NCBI GenBank assembly: GCA_028708005.1
Contig: JAQVZV010000016.1
Coordinates: forward strand, 1-10,711
Reading direction: 5' to 3'
DNA from: Bacilli bacterium
GTDB taxonomy: Bacteria; Bacillota_I; Bacilli_A; RF39; UBA660
DNA: 10,711 nt
The position numbers were made by a program, and so were the translations under genes. Positions 1 through 6,670 of this stretch are shown here, piece after piece. The stretch's first letter is position 1, and the number at the start of each line of letters is the position of its first letter. Under the pieces are notes generated by a model. That model was not told the DNA's origin and did not search any database. It saw only the letters and a list, made by a program, of their open reading frames with translations.

Positions 1-264
1 TTTAATTAAAAACCATAGGTTAATATGTTGGCGGAGATTTTTGCCATTTCTTCTACTAATTATTCCATATAGTACTCCCTGTTTTTCATACAATTCTAAC
101 AACACATTTGTTTCACTATAAATATAATCTAGCACTTCTTCTATTACACCATATTCTTCATAAAGATTATTTAAATCAGAAGCAACAACCTGCAATATTA
201 TCAACTTATCAACAGTAATTTTATCTATGCAATCGTCAATTTCCCCTTTTTCAATATACACCAT
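1..264 (-). CDS. Unrecognised protein, 5' part (runs off left edge)
   Basis: An open frame on the minus strand runs from ATG at 264 to the window edge with no stop: 88 codons beginning MVYIEKGEIDDCIDKITVDK. It is acidic and probably helical, with no membrane segment, signal peptide or Cys motif, and I do not recognise a family. A near-perfect Shine-Dalgarno (AAGGAGG, 285-291) lies upstream, but it is 20 nt from this ATG. An ATG 11 nt from the SD (271-273) reads ATG-CCA-TAA and then directly this ATG, in the same frame. Either the gene starts by reinitiation after a two-codon ORF, or a codon such as CAA mutated to TAA just after the original start. A weak promoter candidate (TTAACA 320-325, 17 bp, TAATAT 297-302) would start transcription almost on the SD. 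The long open frame and the SD make a gene likely. Confidence 0.6.
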   Translation of the reverse strand, partial: MVYIEKGEIDDCIDKITVDKLIILQVVASDLNNLYEEYGVIEEVLDYIYSETNVLLELYEKQGVLYGIISRRNGKNLRQHINLWFLIK

Positions 265-291
265 TTATGGCATTTATCAATTTTCCTCCTT
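265..291 (-). promoter_or_regulatory. Strong SD followed by a two-codon ORF before the first gene
   Basis: The minus strand carries AAGGAGG at 285-291, then 11 nt, then ATG-CCA-TAA (273-265), and immediately the ATG of the downstream reading frame (264-262). The stop and the next start abut (TAAATG), a geometry that allows termination-reinitiation. All elements are seen directly; any regulatory role is inference, and a nonsense mutation at codon 3 is an equal alternative. Confidence 0.45.
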
Positions 292-390
292 TCATAATAT
301 TATTTATCAAAAAAGTAGTTGTTAAAAAACATCAAATAAGAGGAAATTAATAACAATTTAAGTTTTACGGAATATAAATATCATTTTATT

Positions 391-440
391 ATAAAAGCCT
401 TATAAAATAAGGATTCCCAAATTATTGTTTCAGCTTTTAT
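391..440 (-). terminator. Nested hairpin after the HD-domain gene
   Basis: Directly after the HD gene stop, an inner hairpin (398-403 with 407-412, CCTTAT/ATAAGG, 3-nt loop) is followed on the minus strand by CTTTTA. An outer pair, ATAAAAGC (391-398) with GCTTTTAT (433-440), encloses it. Read on the plus strand, the outer stem is followed by five T (441-445). It is probably the 3' end of the HD gene transcript. The stems are short and AT-rich, so efficiency is uncertain. The rest of 268-443 shows no gene. Confidence 0.4.
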
Positions 441-443
441 TTT

Positions 444-1091
444 TTATGTCCATTCCTCATCATTCCATAATATTTTTAAACCAAAATTGAAACGATTAGC
501 AAAACTTTTTATAGCATTGAACACTTTGGCAGTAAAATACCATTCTTCTAACTTTTCTTTGTTACAATTTTTATTTATTATAAATTGCACTCTCAAATTA
601 TTATCATTTTTTAATATTCTTATATCTTCAATATATTGGTACTGATTTAAGCCTTCAACTTTATAGCCATCTGGAGCTAATCTGGTTTTTTTAATATCAA
701 TTTTATCTGCTAATATCAAAACCAAAGCCATTACATTATCACTTTCAAAACCTTCTCGATGAGCTTTTATTGCATCTAATATTTCATTTTTATATTTTAA
801 CTCAATGTTATTTCCTTCAAAATGCTTTTTAACCATTTCACAACTTCTTATTTCATGATCTTTTTTTATTCCACCATAACCCATATCATGTAGTAAAGCT
901 GCAATTTTAGCATTTTCAATATACTCGTTATCATATTCTAATTGAATTAAAATTTTTTCAACCATTTCAACTACATTATTGACATGTTTTAAACCATGGT
1001 ACACCCAAAATCCCTCTTTACTATTAGGATTATCTGCTCCCTTGTAACAATCATAAATATATGGATCATTTTTTATTCTTTCAAACATCAT
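444..1091 (-). CDS. HD-domain phosphohydrolase
   Basis: A 215-residue soluble protein of the HD superfamily of metal-dependent phosphohydrolases. Visible ligands in the expected order are H36 (in GLKHV), the H68-D69 pair (LLHDMGY), H79 and H111 as further His candidates (DHE, KAHREG), and D129 (LADKID). The HD core covers about residues 30-135. The C-terminal 80 residues form a lineage-specific tail, and no partner domain (GAF, REC, RelA synthetase) is present. Such proteins hydrolyse nucleotides or other phosphoesters; the substrate cannot be told from sequence. The start is the first of two consecutive ATG codons; AGGTG lies about 11 nt upstream. It stands alone between the Asp-Phe-Arg-Pro tRNA terminator and the partial left-edge gene. 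TATAAT at 1108-1113 (minus) would put the transcript start downstream of that SD, so I do not call it as the promoter. Confidence 0.85.
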   Translation of the reverse strand: MMFERIKNDPYIYDCYKGADNPNSKEGFWVYHGLKHVNNVVEMVEKILIQLEYDNEYIENAKIAALLHDMGYGGIKKDHEIRSCEMVKKHFEGNNIELKYKNEILDAIKAHREGFESDNVMALVLILADKIDIKKTRLAPDGYKVEGLNQYQYIEDIRILKNDNNLRVQFIINKNCNKEKLEEWYFTAKVFNAIKSFANRFNFGLKILWNDEEWT

Positions 1092-1115
1092 TTTATCATC
1101 TACACCTATTATAAC

Positions 1116-1143
1116 AAAAAATAAGTAGATTCTCCTACTTATT
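1116..1143 (-). terminator. Terminator of the Asp-Phe-Arg-Pro tRNA operon
   Basis: On the minus strand, just after tRNA-Pro, AATAAGTAG (1143-1135) pairs with CTACTTATT (1128-1120) across a 6-nt loop and is followed by a T-tract (TTTTG). This 9-bp stem with U-run is a standard Rho-independent terminator placed 12 nt after the last tRNA. Confidence 0.8.
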
Positions 1144-1154
1144 CAAATTCACAA

Positions 1155-1231
1155 TGGTCGGGAAAACAGGATTGGAACCTGCAACCTCCTGGTGCCAAAC
1201 CAGGCGCACTGCCAAGTTGTGCTATTTCCCG
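1155..1231 (-). tRNA. tRNA-Pro (anticodon TGG)
   Basis: The reverse complement folds as a 77-nt tRNA with CGGGAAA/TTTCCCG acceptor stem, anticodon stem CCTGG/CCAGG around loop TTTGGCA (anticodon TGG), a T-arm with GGTTCCAATCC, discriminator A and encoded CCA. It is the last gene of the four-tRNA operon. Confidence 0.95.
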
Positions 1232-1234
1232 AAA

Positions 1235-1311
1235 TGGCGCGCCCGATAGGAGTTGAACCCATAACCTTTTGATCCGTAGTCAAACGCTCTATCCAATTGA
1301 GCTACGGGCGC
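1235..1311 (-). tRNA. tRNA-Arg (anticodon ACG)
   Basis: 77-nt cloverleaf with acceptor GCGCCCG/CGGGCGC, D-arm AGCTCAATTGG, and anticodon stem TTTGA/TCAAA around CTACGGA, giving anticodon ACG. That A34 is normally deaminated to inosine by TadA to read CGU/CGC/CGA. CCA is encoded. It is separated from tRNA-Pro by 3 nt. Confidence 0.95.
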
Positions 1312-1338
1312 AAATACTATTGAGCGTTTATTTTATTA

Positions 1339-1414
<76 letters not shown>

Positions 1415-1419
1415 ACAAA

Positions 1420-1495
1420 TGGCGGTTCCAACGGGACTCGAACCCGCGATCTTCTGCGTGACAGGCAGACGTGTTAACCACTACACTATGGAACC
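1420..1495 (-). tRNA. tRNA-Asp (anticodon GTC)
   Basis: 76-nt cloverleaf with acceptor GGTTCCA/TGGAACC, anticodon stem TCTGC/GCAGA around CTGTCAC (anticodon GTC), discriminator G and encoded CCA. It is first in the operon; the neighbouring Asp-Phe order is common in Bacillota tRNA clusters. Confidence 0.95.
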
Positions 1496-1519
1496 AAAAA
1501 ACGCCTAATTGGCCTTTTA

Positions 1520-1549
1520 AGTATACTAAATATGATGCTATATTGTCAA
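1520..1549 (-). promoter_or_regulatory. Promoter of the Asp-Phe-Arg-Pro tRNA operon
   Basis: On the minus strand a consensus -35 TTGACA (1549-1544), an 18-bp spacer and -10 TATACT (1525-1520) point to transcription starting near 1513, about 17 nt before tRNA-Asp. The -35 hexamer contains the popT stop codon TGA (1548-1546). The -35 is half of a perfect 8-bp inverted repeat (1542-1549 and 1555-1562, TTGACAAT). The hexamers and spacing are seen; the assignment as a SigA promoter is inference. Confidence 0.8.
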
Positions 1550-2406
1550 TACCTTTGACAATGTTTAGGCTCTTTTTGGGTAGTGAGAGTGAATTTATAA
1601 ATGACAACAAAAGATATAATTGCTAATGCAAGACACATTATTCCTTTTAGATCAAAACTAAACCCTGGATAAATAGCTGATATTGAACCTATCACAAAAC
1701 CAATTATCGCACTATAAGTTATTGAAAAATGATGTTTAATCAAACTTTGTATAAGCTTTACTAAACAAACAGCACCTATGATAATTCCCAATACAAATGG
1801 TATAATTTGTAAATATTCATTGTGTGTAAGTCTTAACGGATTATTTAATATATTTAATAGGAATTGATACATACCAATCAACATTAACATAAATGAACTA
1901 CTTATTCCTGGTATTATTTTACCTGCTATAAAAATAAAACCGGTTGCAAATAATAAGATAAATGCTATCGGACCACTGTTGATTTTAGATGCAAAATCAA
2001 TATCCAAGCTGCCTTTTCCCAGCACAAACAAAGCAATTGAAATAATAAATGTTATAACAAAAATCGGGATATTTAGTTTTCTGTTGCCCTTTGTTTTTAC
2101 TTCCTTGAATAAAGCCGGGATTCCTCCTAAAATCAAACCAATAAAGGTGTATTTAGCTTCCATTGGATGATTATCAAAAACAAAGAATAAAACTTTGCCA
2201 AAGAGGAAAACACCTATTACAACCCCCATAATAATTGGTCCTAAGAAAAGAGAATGTTTTTTAGCGTCTTTAAGAAAGTTAGAGATGGAATCAAGTAATG
2301 ATTCATATATTCCTAAAATAACCGCTAAAACGCCACCACTAACCCCAGGTAATACCATTCCACCGCCTATAATAATACCAGCTAGTATTCGTTTTATAAA
2401 ATTCAT
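1546..2406 (-). CDS. popT: DUF368 undecaprenyl-phosphate translocase PopT
   Basis: A 286-residue polytopic membrane protein of the DUF368 family. Members (PopT) recycle the C55 lipid carrier by returning undecaprenyl phosphate from the outer to the cytoplasmic face of the membrane, serving peptidoglycan and teichoic-acid synthesis. The two family signatures of the internally duplicated fold are visible: PGVSGG at residues 20-25 and PGISSS at 166-171, each in a hydrophobic segment. About eight further hydrophobic stretches fill the chain, including 56-78, 112-130, 146-163, 201-217 and 255-272. A good SD (GAGGAG) stands 5 nt before the ATG. The gene is monocistronic in this window, downstream of the yerB-like gene on the same strand; the TGA stop lies inside the -35 of the tRNA operon promoter. 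The symbol rests on the family; DedA-family UptA does the same job in some relatives. Confidence 0.85.
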   Translation of the reverse strand: MNFIKRILAGIIIGGGMVLPGVSGGVLAVILGIYESLLDSISNFLKDAKKHSLFLGPIIMGVVIGVFLFGKVLFFVFDNHPMEAKYTFIGLILGGIPALFKEVKTKGNRKLNIPIFVITFIISIALFVLGKGSLDIDFASKINSGPIAFILLFATGFIFIAGKIIPGISSSFMLMLIGMYQFLLNILNNPLRLTHNEYLQIIPFVLGIIIGAVCLVKLIQSLIKHHFSITYSAIIGFVIGSISAIYPGFSFDLKGIMCLALAIISFVVIYKFTLTTQKEPKHCQRY

Positions 2407-2463
2407 ATATATACTCCTCAGTTTTGTTTTTAATTAGTATTCGTTTTAAATATATGCAACTAA

Positions 2464-2488
2464 TAACAGTATAATTATTATGCTGTTA
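2464..2488. repeat. 25-bp near-perfect palindrome upstream of popT
   Basis: TAACAGTATAAT (2464-2475), a central T (2476) and ATTATGCTGTTA (2477-2488) are reverse complements with a single mismatch. It sits between the yerB-like terminator and popT, about 60 bp before the popT start. It has no T-tract, so an operator or mRNA leader hairpin is likelier than a terminator. I did not find a convincing popT promoter to relate it to. Confidence 0.5.
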
Positions 2489-2489
2489 A

Positions 2490-2514
2490 ATGAAAAGAAC
2501 TAAATAGATAGTTC
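2490..2514 (-). terminator. Terminator of the DUF3048 gene
   Basis: On the minus strand GAACTA (2514-2509) pairs with TAGTTC (2502-2497) across a 6-nt loop, followed by TTTTCA. The hairpin begins at the last base of the stop codon. A 6-bp stem is modest, but its placement and T-tract support a Rho-independent terminator. Confidence 0.6.
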
Positions 2515-3581
2515 TATTCAATCGTTAAAGCTCCAGTTAATGGTTGTATTTGAATAAATGTATTTCCATCATTGATTTTTATTTCTTCACCATCTAAACT
2601 TTTATATACTGTTTTATTTTTTCTAGAGGTTTTTCCCCATTTTATTGGTACAGCACTACCATTAGTTATATAGTAACCATCGCCATTTCCAAGATTGTCT
2701 AGCCCTTGTCTATTCTTGCCAGATCCATCATTTAGAGGATAATTTCTTGCTTTGTAAACAATTATATTTTTAAATGTATATTGATTGCCCGTTTCTCTAT
2801 CAACATGGGCTTTTCCCCTCATAAACCTCTTATATGTTTTAGCTTCTGGATCATATTCATAGGTGACATAATGAGCCCAGGAATAATCTATACGGATATT
2901 ATTAGCAACTTTGGCATCTAGATCAGTAGAATAATCAACCTCCTCAATTGAGTAATTCAACAATGGTGTGACATCACTTGTTGTCCTATATTTTTTTGCT
3001 GTAGCTTTATTAGTTAAACTACTTATTTGGGTAAAGACATTTTGCCATCCCTTTATACGAGTATCCCTCCAGAAAGCATTACCATCAGCTTGCGTTCCGC
3101 TAATATTATTAACGTGTAACAATCTAATATCTCTCTCTGCTTGCGGGCTAAAACCAAAATGAGTATATACAGCATCATTTTCCAAAGCGTAATCTAAAAA
3201 ATAGTGGCGTGCGCTTCTAACCGGACCTATCTTACTAGTATCAGCATCCTTATATAAGGCTAGCATTCTAGTTATACCACCCTCGACAATTATTTCATAA
3301 ATTAAATACGCATCTTGAAGACCCGCTTGCGGCCATGCCCCAGGCTCATTATCTACCATTATAGCAATTGGTCTCGTTTTTGAATCCATATCTATTATTT
3401 GTAGTTTAGGTGCTGGTGGTTCAGGTTCTTCCTCTAGTTCTATCTCTTGCTGTTCATTTCCTGTTGGTTCTCTATTAAATATTGAAACCTTATTTTCAAA
3501 AATAGCATAAGTAAAATAAGCAATTACAATTAATAAGACTATAACAAACAAAAATTTTATTTTTCTGTACTTCTTCTTCAT
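2514..3581 (-). CDS. YerB-like DUF3048 protein, membrane-anchored
   Basis: A DUF3048 (YerB family) extracytoplasmic protein of unknown biochemical function. Starting from ATG at 3581 it has 355 residues: a Lys-rich start (MKKKYRKIK), one membrane segment (about residues 9-27), an acidic and proline-rich linker (about 41-58), then the family domain. The domain shows its hallmarks RPIAIMVDNEPGAWPQAGL, YEIIVEGGITRMLALY and IGPVRSARHYF. B. subtilis YerB is a lipoprotein; here the membrane segment has no Cys or lipobox, so it should be anchored by an uncleaved N-terminal helix. I chose the ATG at 3581 over the one at 3593 because GAGGTG lies 4 nt before it, inside the longer version. A promoter (TAGACA 3633-3638, 17 bp, TATACT 3610-3615) would start near 3602. 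It appears monocistronic, with its own terminator. Confidence 0.85.
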   Translation of the reverse strand: MKKKYRKIKFLFVIVLLIVIAYFTYAIFENKVSIFNREPTGNEQQEIELEEEPEPPAPKLQIIDMDSKTRPIAIMVDNEPGAWPQAGLQDAYLIYEIIVEGGITRMLALYKDADTSKIGPVRSARHYFLDYALENDAVYTHFGFSPQAERDIRLLHVNNISGTQADGNAFWRDTRIKGWQNVFTQISSLTNKATAKKYRTTSDVTPLLNYSIEEVDYSTDLDAKVANNIRIDYSWAHYVTYEYDPEAKTYKRFMRGKAHVDRETGNQYTFKNIIVYKARNYPLNDGSGKNRQGLDNLGNGDGYYITNGSAVPIKWGKTSRKNKTVYKSLDGEEIKINDGNTFIQIQPLTGALTIE

Positions 3582-3609
3582 TCCACACCTCATTAATATC
3601 TATAATTAA

Positions 3610-3638
3610 AGTATATATTTAATTCATATAATTGTCTA
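3610..3638 (-). promoter_or_regulatory. Promoter of the DUF3048 gene
   Basis: Minus strand -35 TAGACA (3638-3633), 17-bp spacer, -10 TATACT (3615-3610). Predicted start is near 3602, leaving a short leader that still contains the GAGGTG ribosome site. A 12-bp inverted repeat lies 7 bp upstream of the -35. Confidence 0.6.
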
Positions 3639-3644
3639 ATATAT

Positions 3645-3680
3645 TTATAAAAGTTGCCACTTATTTGACAACTTTTATAA
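3645..3680. repeat. 12-bp perfect inverted repeat between membrane-protein and DUF3048 genes
   Basis: TTATAAAAGTTG (3645-3656) and CAACTTTTATAA (3669-3680) are exact reverse complements around a 12-nt loop. As minus-strand RNA the stem extends by a G-U and a G-C pair to 14 bp. The 3' arm includes CTTTTATAA, so it could end the transcript of the upstream membrane-protein gene. It is also placed just upstream of the DUF3048 promoter, where an operator could sit. Both are inference. Confidence 0.55.
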
Positions 3681-3688
3681 AAGCTGAG

Positions 3689-3710
3689 ATAAATATTAAT
3701 TAATATTTAT
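3689..3710. repeat. 22-bp perfect AT-only palindrome
   Basis: Positions 3689-3710 read the same on both strands over 22 bp (centre TTAA, outer ATAAATATT). It consists only of A and T. No function can be assigned; an AT-rich operator or a cruciform-prone spacer are options. Confidence 0.5.
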
Positions 3711-3717
3711 TAAACCG

Positions 3718-3737
3718 ATTTGTTCTTTAGAACAAAT
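3718..3737 (-). terminator. Hairpin after the PF06541 membrane-protein gene
   Basis: On the minus strand, 4 nt after the stop codon at 3741-3743, ATTTGTTC (3737-3730) pairs with GAACAAAT (3725-3718) across TAAA, followed by CGGTTTAA. The 8-bp stem is clear, but the T-tract is poor, so termination may be shared with the second hairpin at 3645-3680. Confidence 0.4.
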
Positions 3738-3740
3738 GCA

Positions 3741-4385
3741 TTATCTTTTAATTTTATCAATTTTTTGTTTTAATAATGGAAACGCCTTAAAAATATGATT
3801 TGTTGCAATAAATTTTGATATTTGCTTATTAATATCCTCCGTCATATCCTTGTTAATTAAAATTATGTTTTTCCGAATCCTTGAGACAATATTAAACGTA
3901 ATAAGAAAATCCAAAGCGAATATAATAAAAAGAAGTATAGCAATCCAATTCATGGTATTTGGTGATAGCATATTTAACGTCTTGACAACAAAAGGATTAA
4001 TAATATATCCCAAGACGATGCCTAAAATACCAAAAGCTAATGAATTAGATAAACAGATTCGACCATTTAAATTATATTTGTCTTTAGAATAGTCCCACCA
4101 TCTAGCGTTAAATAATTTTTCCATTAAATAACTTGTAATGTATTCTAAAAGACTTGCATAAACCACAAACATAACATAAAGATAAACGATGTTGTTCTTA
4201 CTACTAGATAATATATACAACATGATTAAGGCTCCAAAACCATATATTGGACAATATGGCCCAATTAAAAACCCCCTATTAATTAATTTTTTAGTCCCTA
4301 CAAAGGTAGCAATCATTTCAATAATCCATCCTATAAAAGAATAAATTATAAACAAAAGAAAAAAATATAAAAAACTATTCAACAT
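3741..4385 (-). CDS. PF06541-type multi-pass membrane protein (putative ABC transporter type IV family)
   Basis: A 214-residue integral membrane protein with about five hydrophobic segments (roughly 5-25, 40-59, 66-85, 115-136, 144-166) and a basic cytoplasmic C-terminus. It carries the signatures I associate with PF06541 (named a putative ABC-transporter type IV): FIGWIIE near the start, NRGFLIGPYCPIYGFG at about 36-51, then EYITSYLMEKLFNARWWDYS and LNGRICLSNSLAFGILG. The transporter name is historical and no activity is established for this protein; no ATPase gene lies beside it. The SD (GAGG) is 8 nt before the ATG. A -10 TATAAT occurs at 4441-4446 on the minus strand with only a weak -35. 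It follows feoB on the same strand after a 122-bp gap and is probably a separate transcription unit. Confidence 0.75.
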   Translation of the reverse strand: MLNSFLYFFLLFIIYSFIGWIIEMIATFVGTKKLINRGFLIGPYCPIYGFGALIMLYILSSSKNNIVYLYVMFVVYASLLEYITSYLMEKLFNARWWDYSKDKYNLNGRICLSNSLAFGILGIVLGYIINPFVVKTLNMLSPNTMNWIAILLFIIFALDFLITFNIVSRIRKNIILINKDMTEDINKQISKFIATNHIFKAFPLLKQKIDKIKR

Positions 4386-4507
4386 TAATAAATCCTCACT
4401 TCTTAATTCAGATATTTATTTGACTTACTTGAATAATCTAATTATATCATATAATCGTGAGTAATCTTTAAATAGTAAATAAATGTAAATTTTCTTTTTA
4501 ATGTTTA

Positions 4508-6658
4508 TTAAATATTTAACAATAAACGCATTAAGCTTGCCACGGTAAAGCAACTAATTATTCCCATTATAGTAGGTACGACAAAGGAAATTAATGTCCA
4601 CTTTAGACTTTGTGTTTCTTTTTTTATAGTCCAGCAAGTAGTTCCGCATGGCCAATGCATTAGTGAAAATAGCATAACGCAGACAGCTGTGACCCAGGTC
4701 CAACCATTATTAACTAATAAGGTTTTTAATTCTACTAAGCTATCCAATTCAAGTATATTACCGGTCGACATATAGCTCATAATAATAATAGGAATGACTA
4801 TCTCGTTAGCTGGAAAGCCCAAAATAAAAGCCATCAAAATATAACCATCTAAGCCTATGAGGTGAGCGAATGGATAAAGAAAATTAGCACAGTGAGTTAA
4901 AAGACTTGTTCCACCAATATTAGTGTTTGCTATAATCCATATTATTAAGCCTGCTGGAGCCGCAACAGCAACCGCACGTCCTAAAACAAACAGCGTTCTA
5001 TCAAGAATCGATCTAACAATAACTCGACCAACTTGTGGTTTTCTATAGGAAGGTAATTCTAAAGTATAAGTAGATGGAATCCCTTTTAGAATAGTCATAG
5101 ATAGTAATTTTGATATAAGCAAAGTCATAATAACTCCTAGAATGATAACCCCTGTCAATAAAATGGTAGATAGCAAAGGTTGCCAGAAAGAAGAAATCAT
5201 ACCAACAAAAAACATTGTTATAATTGCAATTAACGTAGGAAAACGGCCATTACAAGGAACAAAATTATTAGTAATGATTGCGATTAACCTTTCCCTTGGG
5301 GAATCGATTATTCTACAACCGACCACCCCGGCAGCGTTACAACCAAAGCCCATACACATCGTTAGAGCCTGTTTGCCACAAGCACATGATTTTTTAAAAA
5401 GCTTATCAAGATTAAAAGCCACTCTTGGTAAATAACCTAAATCTTCAAGAATAGTAAACAAAGGAAAGAAAATAGCCATCGGCGGCAACATAACCGATAC
5501 AACCCATGCTAATGTTCGATAGACCCCTAAAACGAGTGCGCCATAAAGCCACTTAGGAGCATTGGCCCAAACAAAAAAATCAGTTAACCGATCTTCAAGC
5601 CAAAACAAAGCATCAGCTAAAAACTTAGATGGAATGTTAGCACCTATTAAAGTTAAATACATAACCAACCCCAATAACCCAATCATGATTGGAATGCCAA
5701 ATAACTTTGATGTAAGATATTTATCAATCTTGCGATCAGTCACATTATATTTAGTACTCTGATAAGATAAAACTTCCTTACTAATCCTCTCGGATTCATT
5801 TACTATGCAAGAAACAATACTATCACGAAGTTTATTTTCATTGAAGCCATCTTTATATAAATGTGATTTAATCTGAATTACTCCCTCGGCAATTTCTCTA
5901 TTATTGATCAAATCCAAATGAAGATACTTATTTACAGCATCGAGCAAACTTTTATTATTATCAAGAAGCTTTAACGCTAACCATCTCAGATTAATATCTT
6001 TAATTTTTATCTTTGAGTGGAGTAATTCATCCACTTCATTTATAGCATCCTCTATTGCATCACCGTAATTTATACATATAGTTTTAGTTGATTTTGGTCG
6101 GTTGATTAATTCATAAATTGATTCAGTTAAATCATCCAATCCCTCAGCTTTATTAGCACTCGTACCTATAACAGGTACCCCTAAATAGTCTGATAACTGA
6201 AGTAAATTAATATTTATCCCTTTTCTTTTCGCTTCATCCATTAAATTAACACACAAAACAACATTAGAAGTTATTTCTAATGTTTAAAGTACAAGATTTA
6301 GATTCCTTTCCAAACATGTTGCATCAACTACAATAACTGTTACATCAGGATTGCCAAAACATATAAAATCTCTAGCAACTTCTTCTTCAACTGAATTTGC
6401 CATCAATGAATAGGTTCCCGGTAAATCAACTACTATAAATTTGTTACCCCTATAATTATATTCACCTCTCGCAAGCGAAACGGTCTTACCTGGCCAATTA
6501 CCAGTATGCTGATTTAAGCCAGTCAATTTATTAAAAACAGTACTCTTCCCAACATTAGGATTACCAGCTAAAGCAATGATTTTAACATTCTGCTCTTTAC
6601 TGTCATATTGATCATCACTGTCTAAAACATTATTCATTATCAATTTATCATTTTTCAT
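4508..6658 (-). pseudogene. feoB: FeoB ferrous-iron transporter, interrupted by one in-frame TAA
   Basis: FeoB is the membrane Fe(II) transporter with an N-terminal GTPase domain. Reading from ATG 6658, codon 125 is TAA (6286-6284) and the same frame then stays open to 4508: 716 positions, a normal FeoB length. Before the stop lie G1 GNPNVGKST (32-40) and G3 DLPG (78-81). After it come TLEITSNVVLCV, G4 NLMD (138-141) and G5 GTSA (165-168). Then come the membrane domain with its GFGCN gate motif (about 437-441) and a C-terminal MHWPCGTTCW segment. The joint NLVL-stop-TLEIT is what one expects from CAA (Gln) changed to TAA, with no frameshift. Restart codons downstream (TTG 6256, ATG 6241) lack an SD, and the product would lack G1-G3. 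It is coupled to feoA: AAGGGG overlaps the feoA stop. A sequencing error or stop readthrough are alternatives to a pseudogene. Confidence 0.85.
6260..6284 (-). repeat. Perfect hairpin immediately after the in-frame stop in feoB
   Basis: On the minus strand AACATTAGAA (6284-6275) and TTCTAATGTT (6269-6260) are exact reverse complements around a 5-nt loop. The stem begins at the last base of the TAA codon (6286-6284) and is followed by GTTTTG. It lies wholly within coding sequence for conserved-looking residues (TLEITSNV), so it may be accidental. Its position could matter for readthrough or for early transcript termination. Confidence 0.5.
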
Positions 6659-6670
6659 ATTTAATTCCCC

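Noticed and set aside
1108..1113. TATAAT preceded by TGT as promoter of the HD-domain gene
   Set aside because: The transcript would start after the AGGTG ribosome site, leaving a near-leaderless mRNA, and no -35 is present. The hexamer partly overlaps the tail of the tRNA terminator.
1496..1520. Hairpin GCC-AATTA-GGC with a T-run just before tRNA-Asp as popT terminator
   Set aside because: The stem has only three contiguous pairs and lies downstream of the tRNA promoter start, where a working terminator would silence the tRNA operon.
4508..6256. A stand-alone 582-residue FeoB starting at TTG 6256
   Set aside because: No SD precedes it, and the residues before it up to the TAA continue the FeoB G domain in frame. 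It is the downstream part of an interrupted feoB, not a natural split form.
4508..6658. Reassignment of TAA to Gln as explanation of the feoB stop
   Set aside because: Other genes here end at TAA in the expected place (HD gene, mntR-like, S1 and yutH-like genes), and the tRNA-Gln anticodon is a normal TTG.
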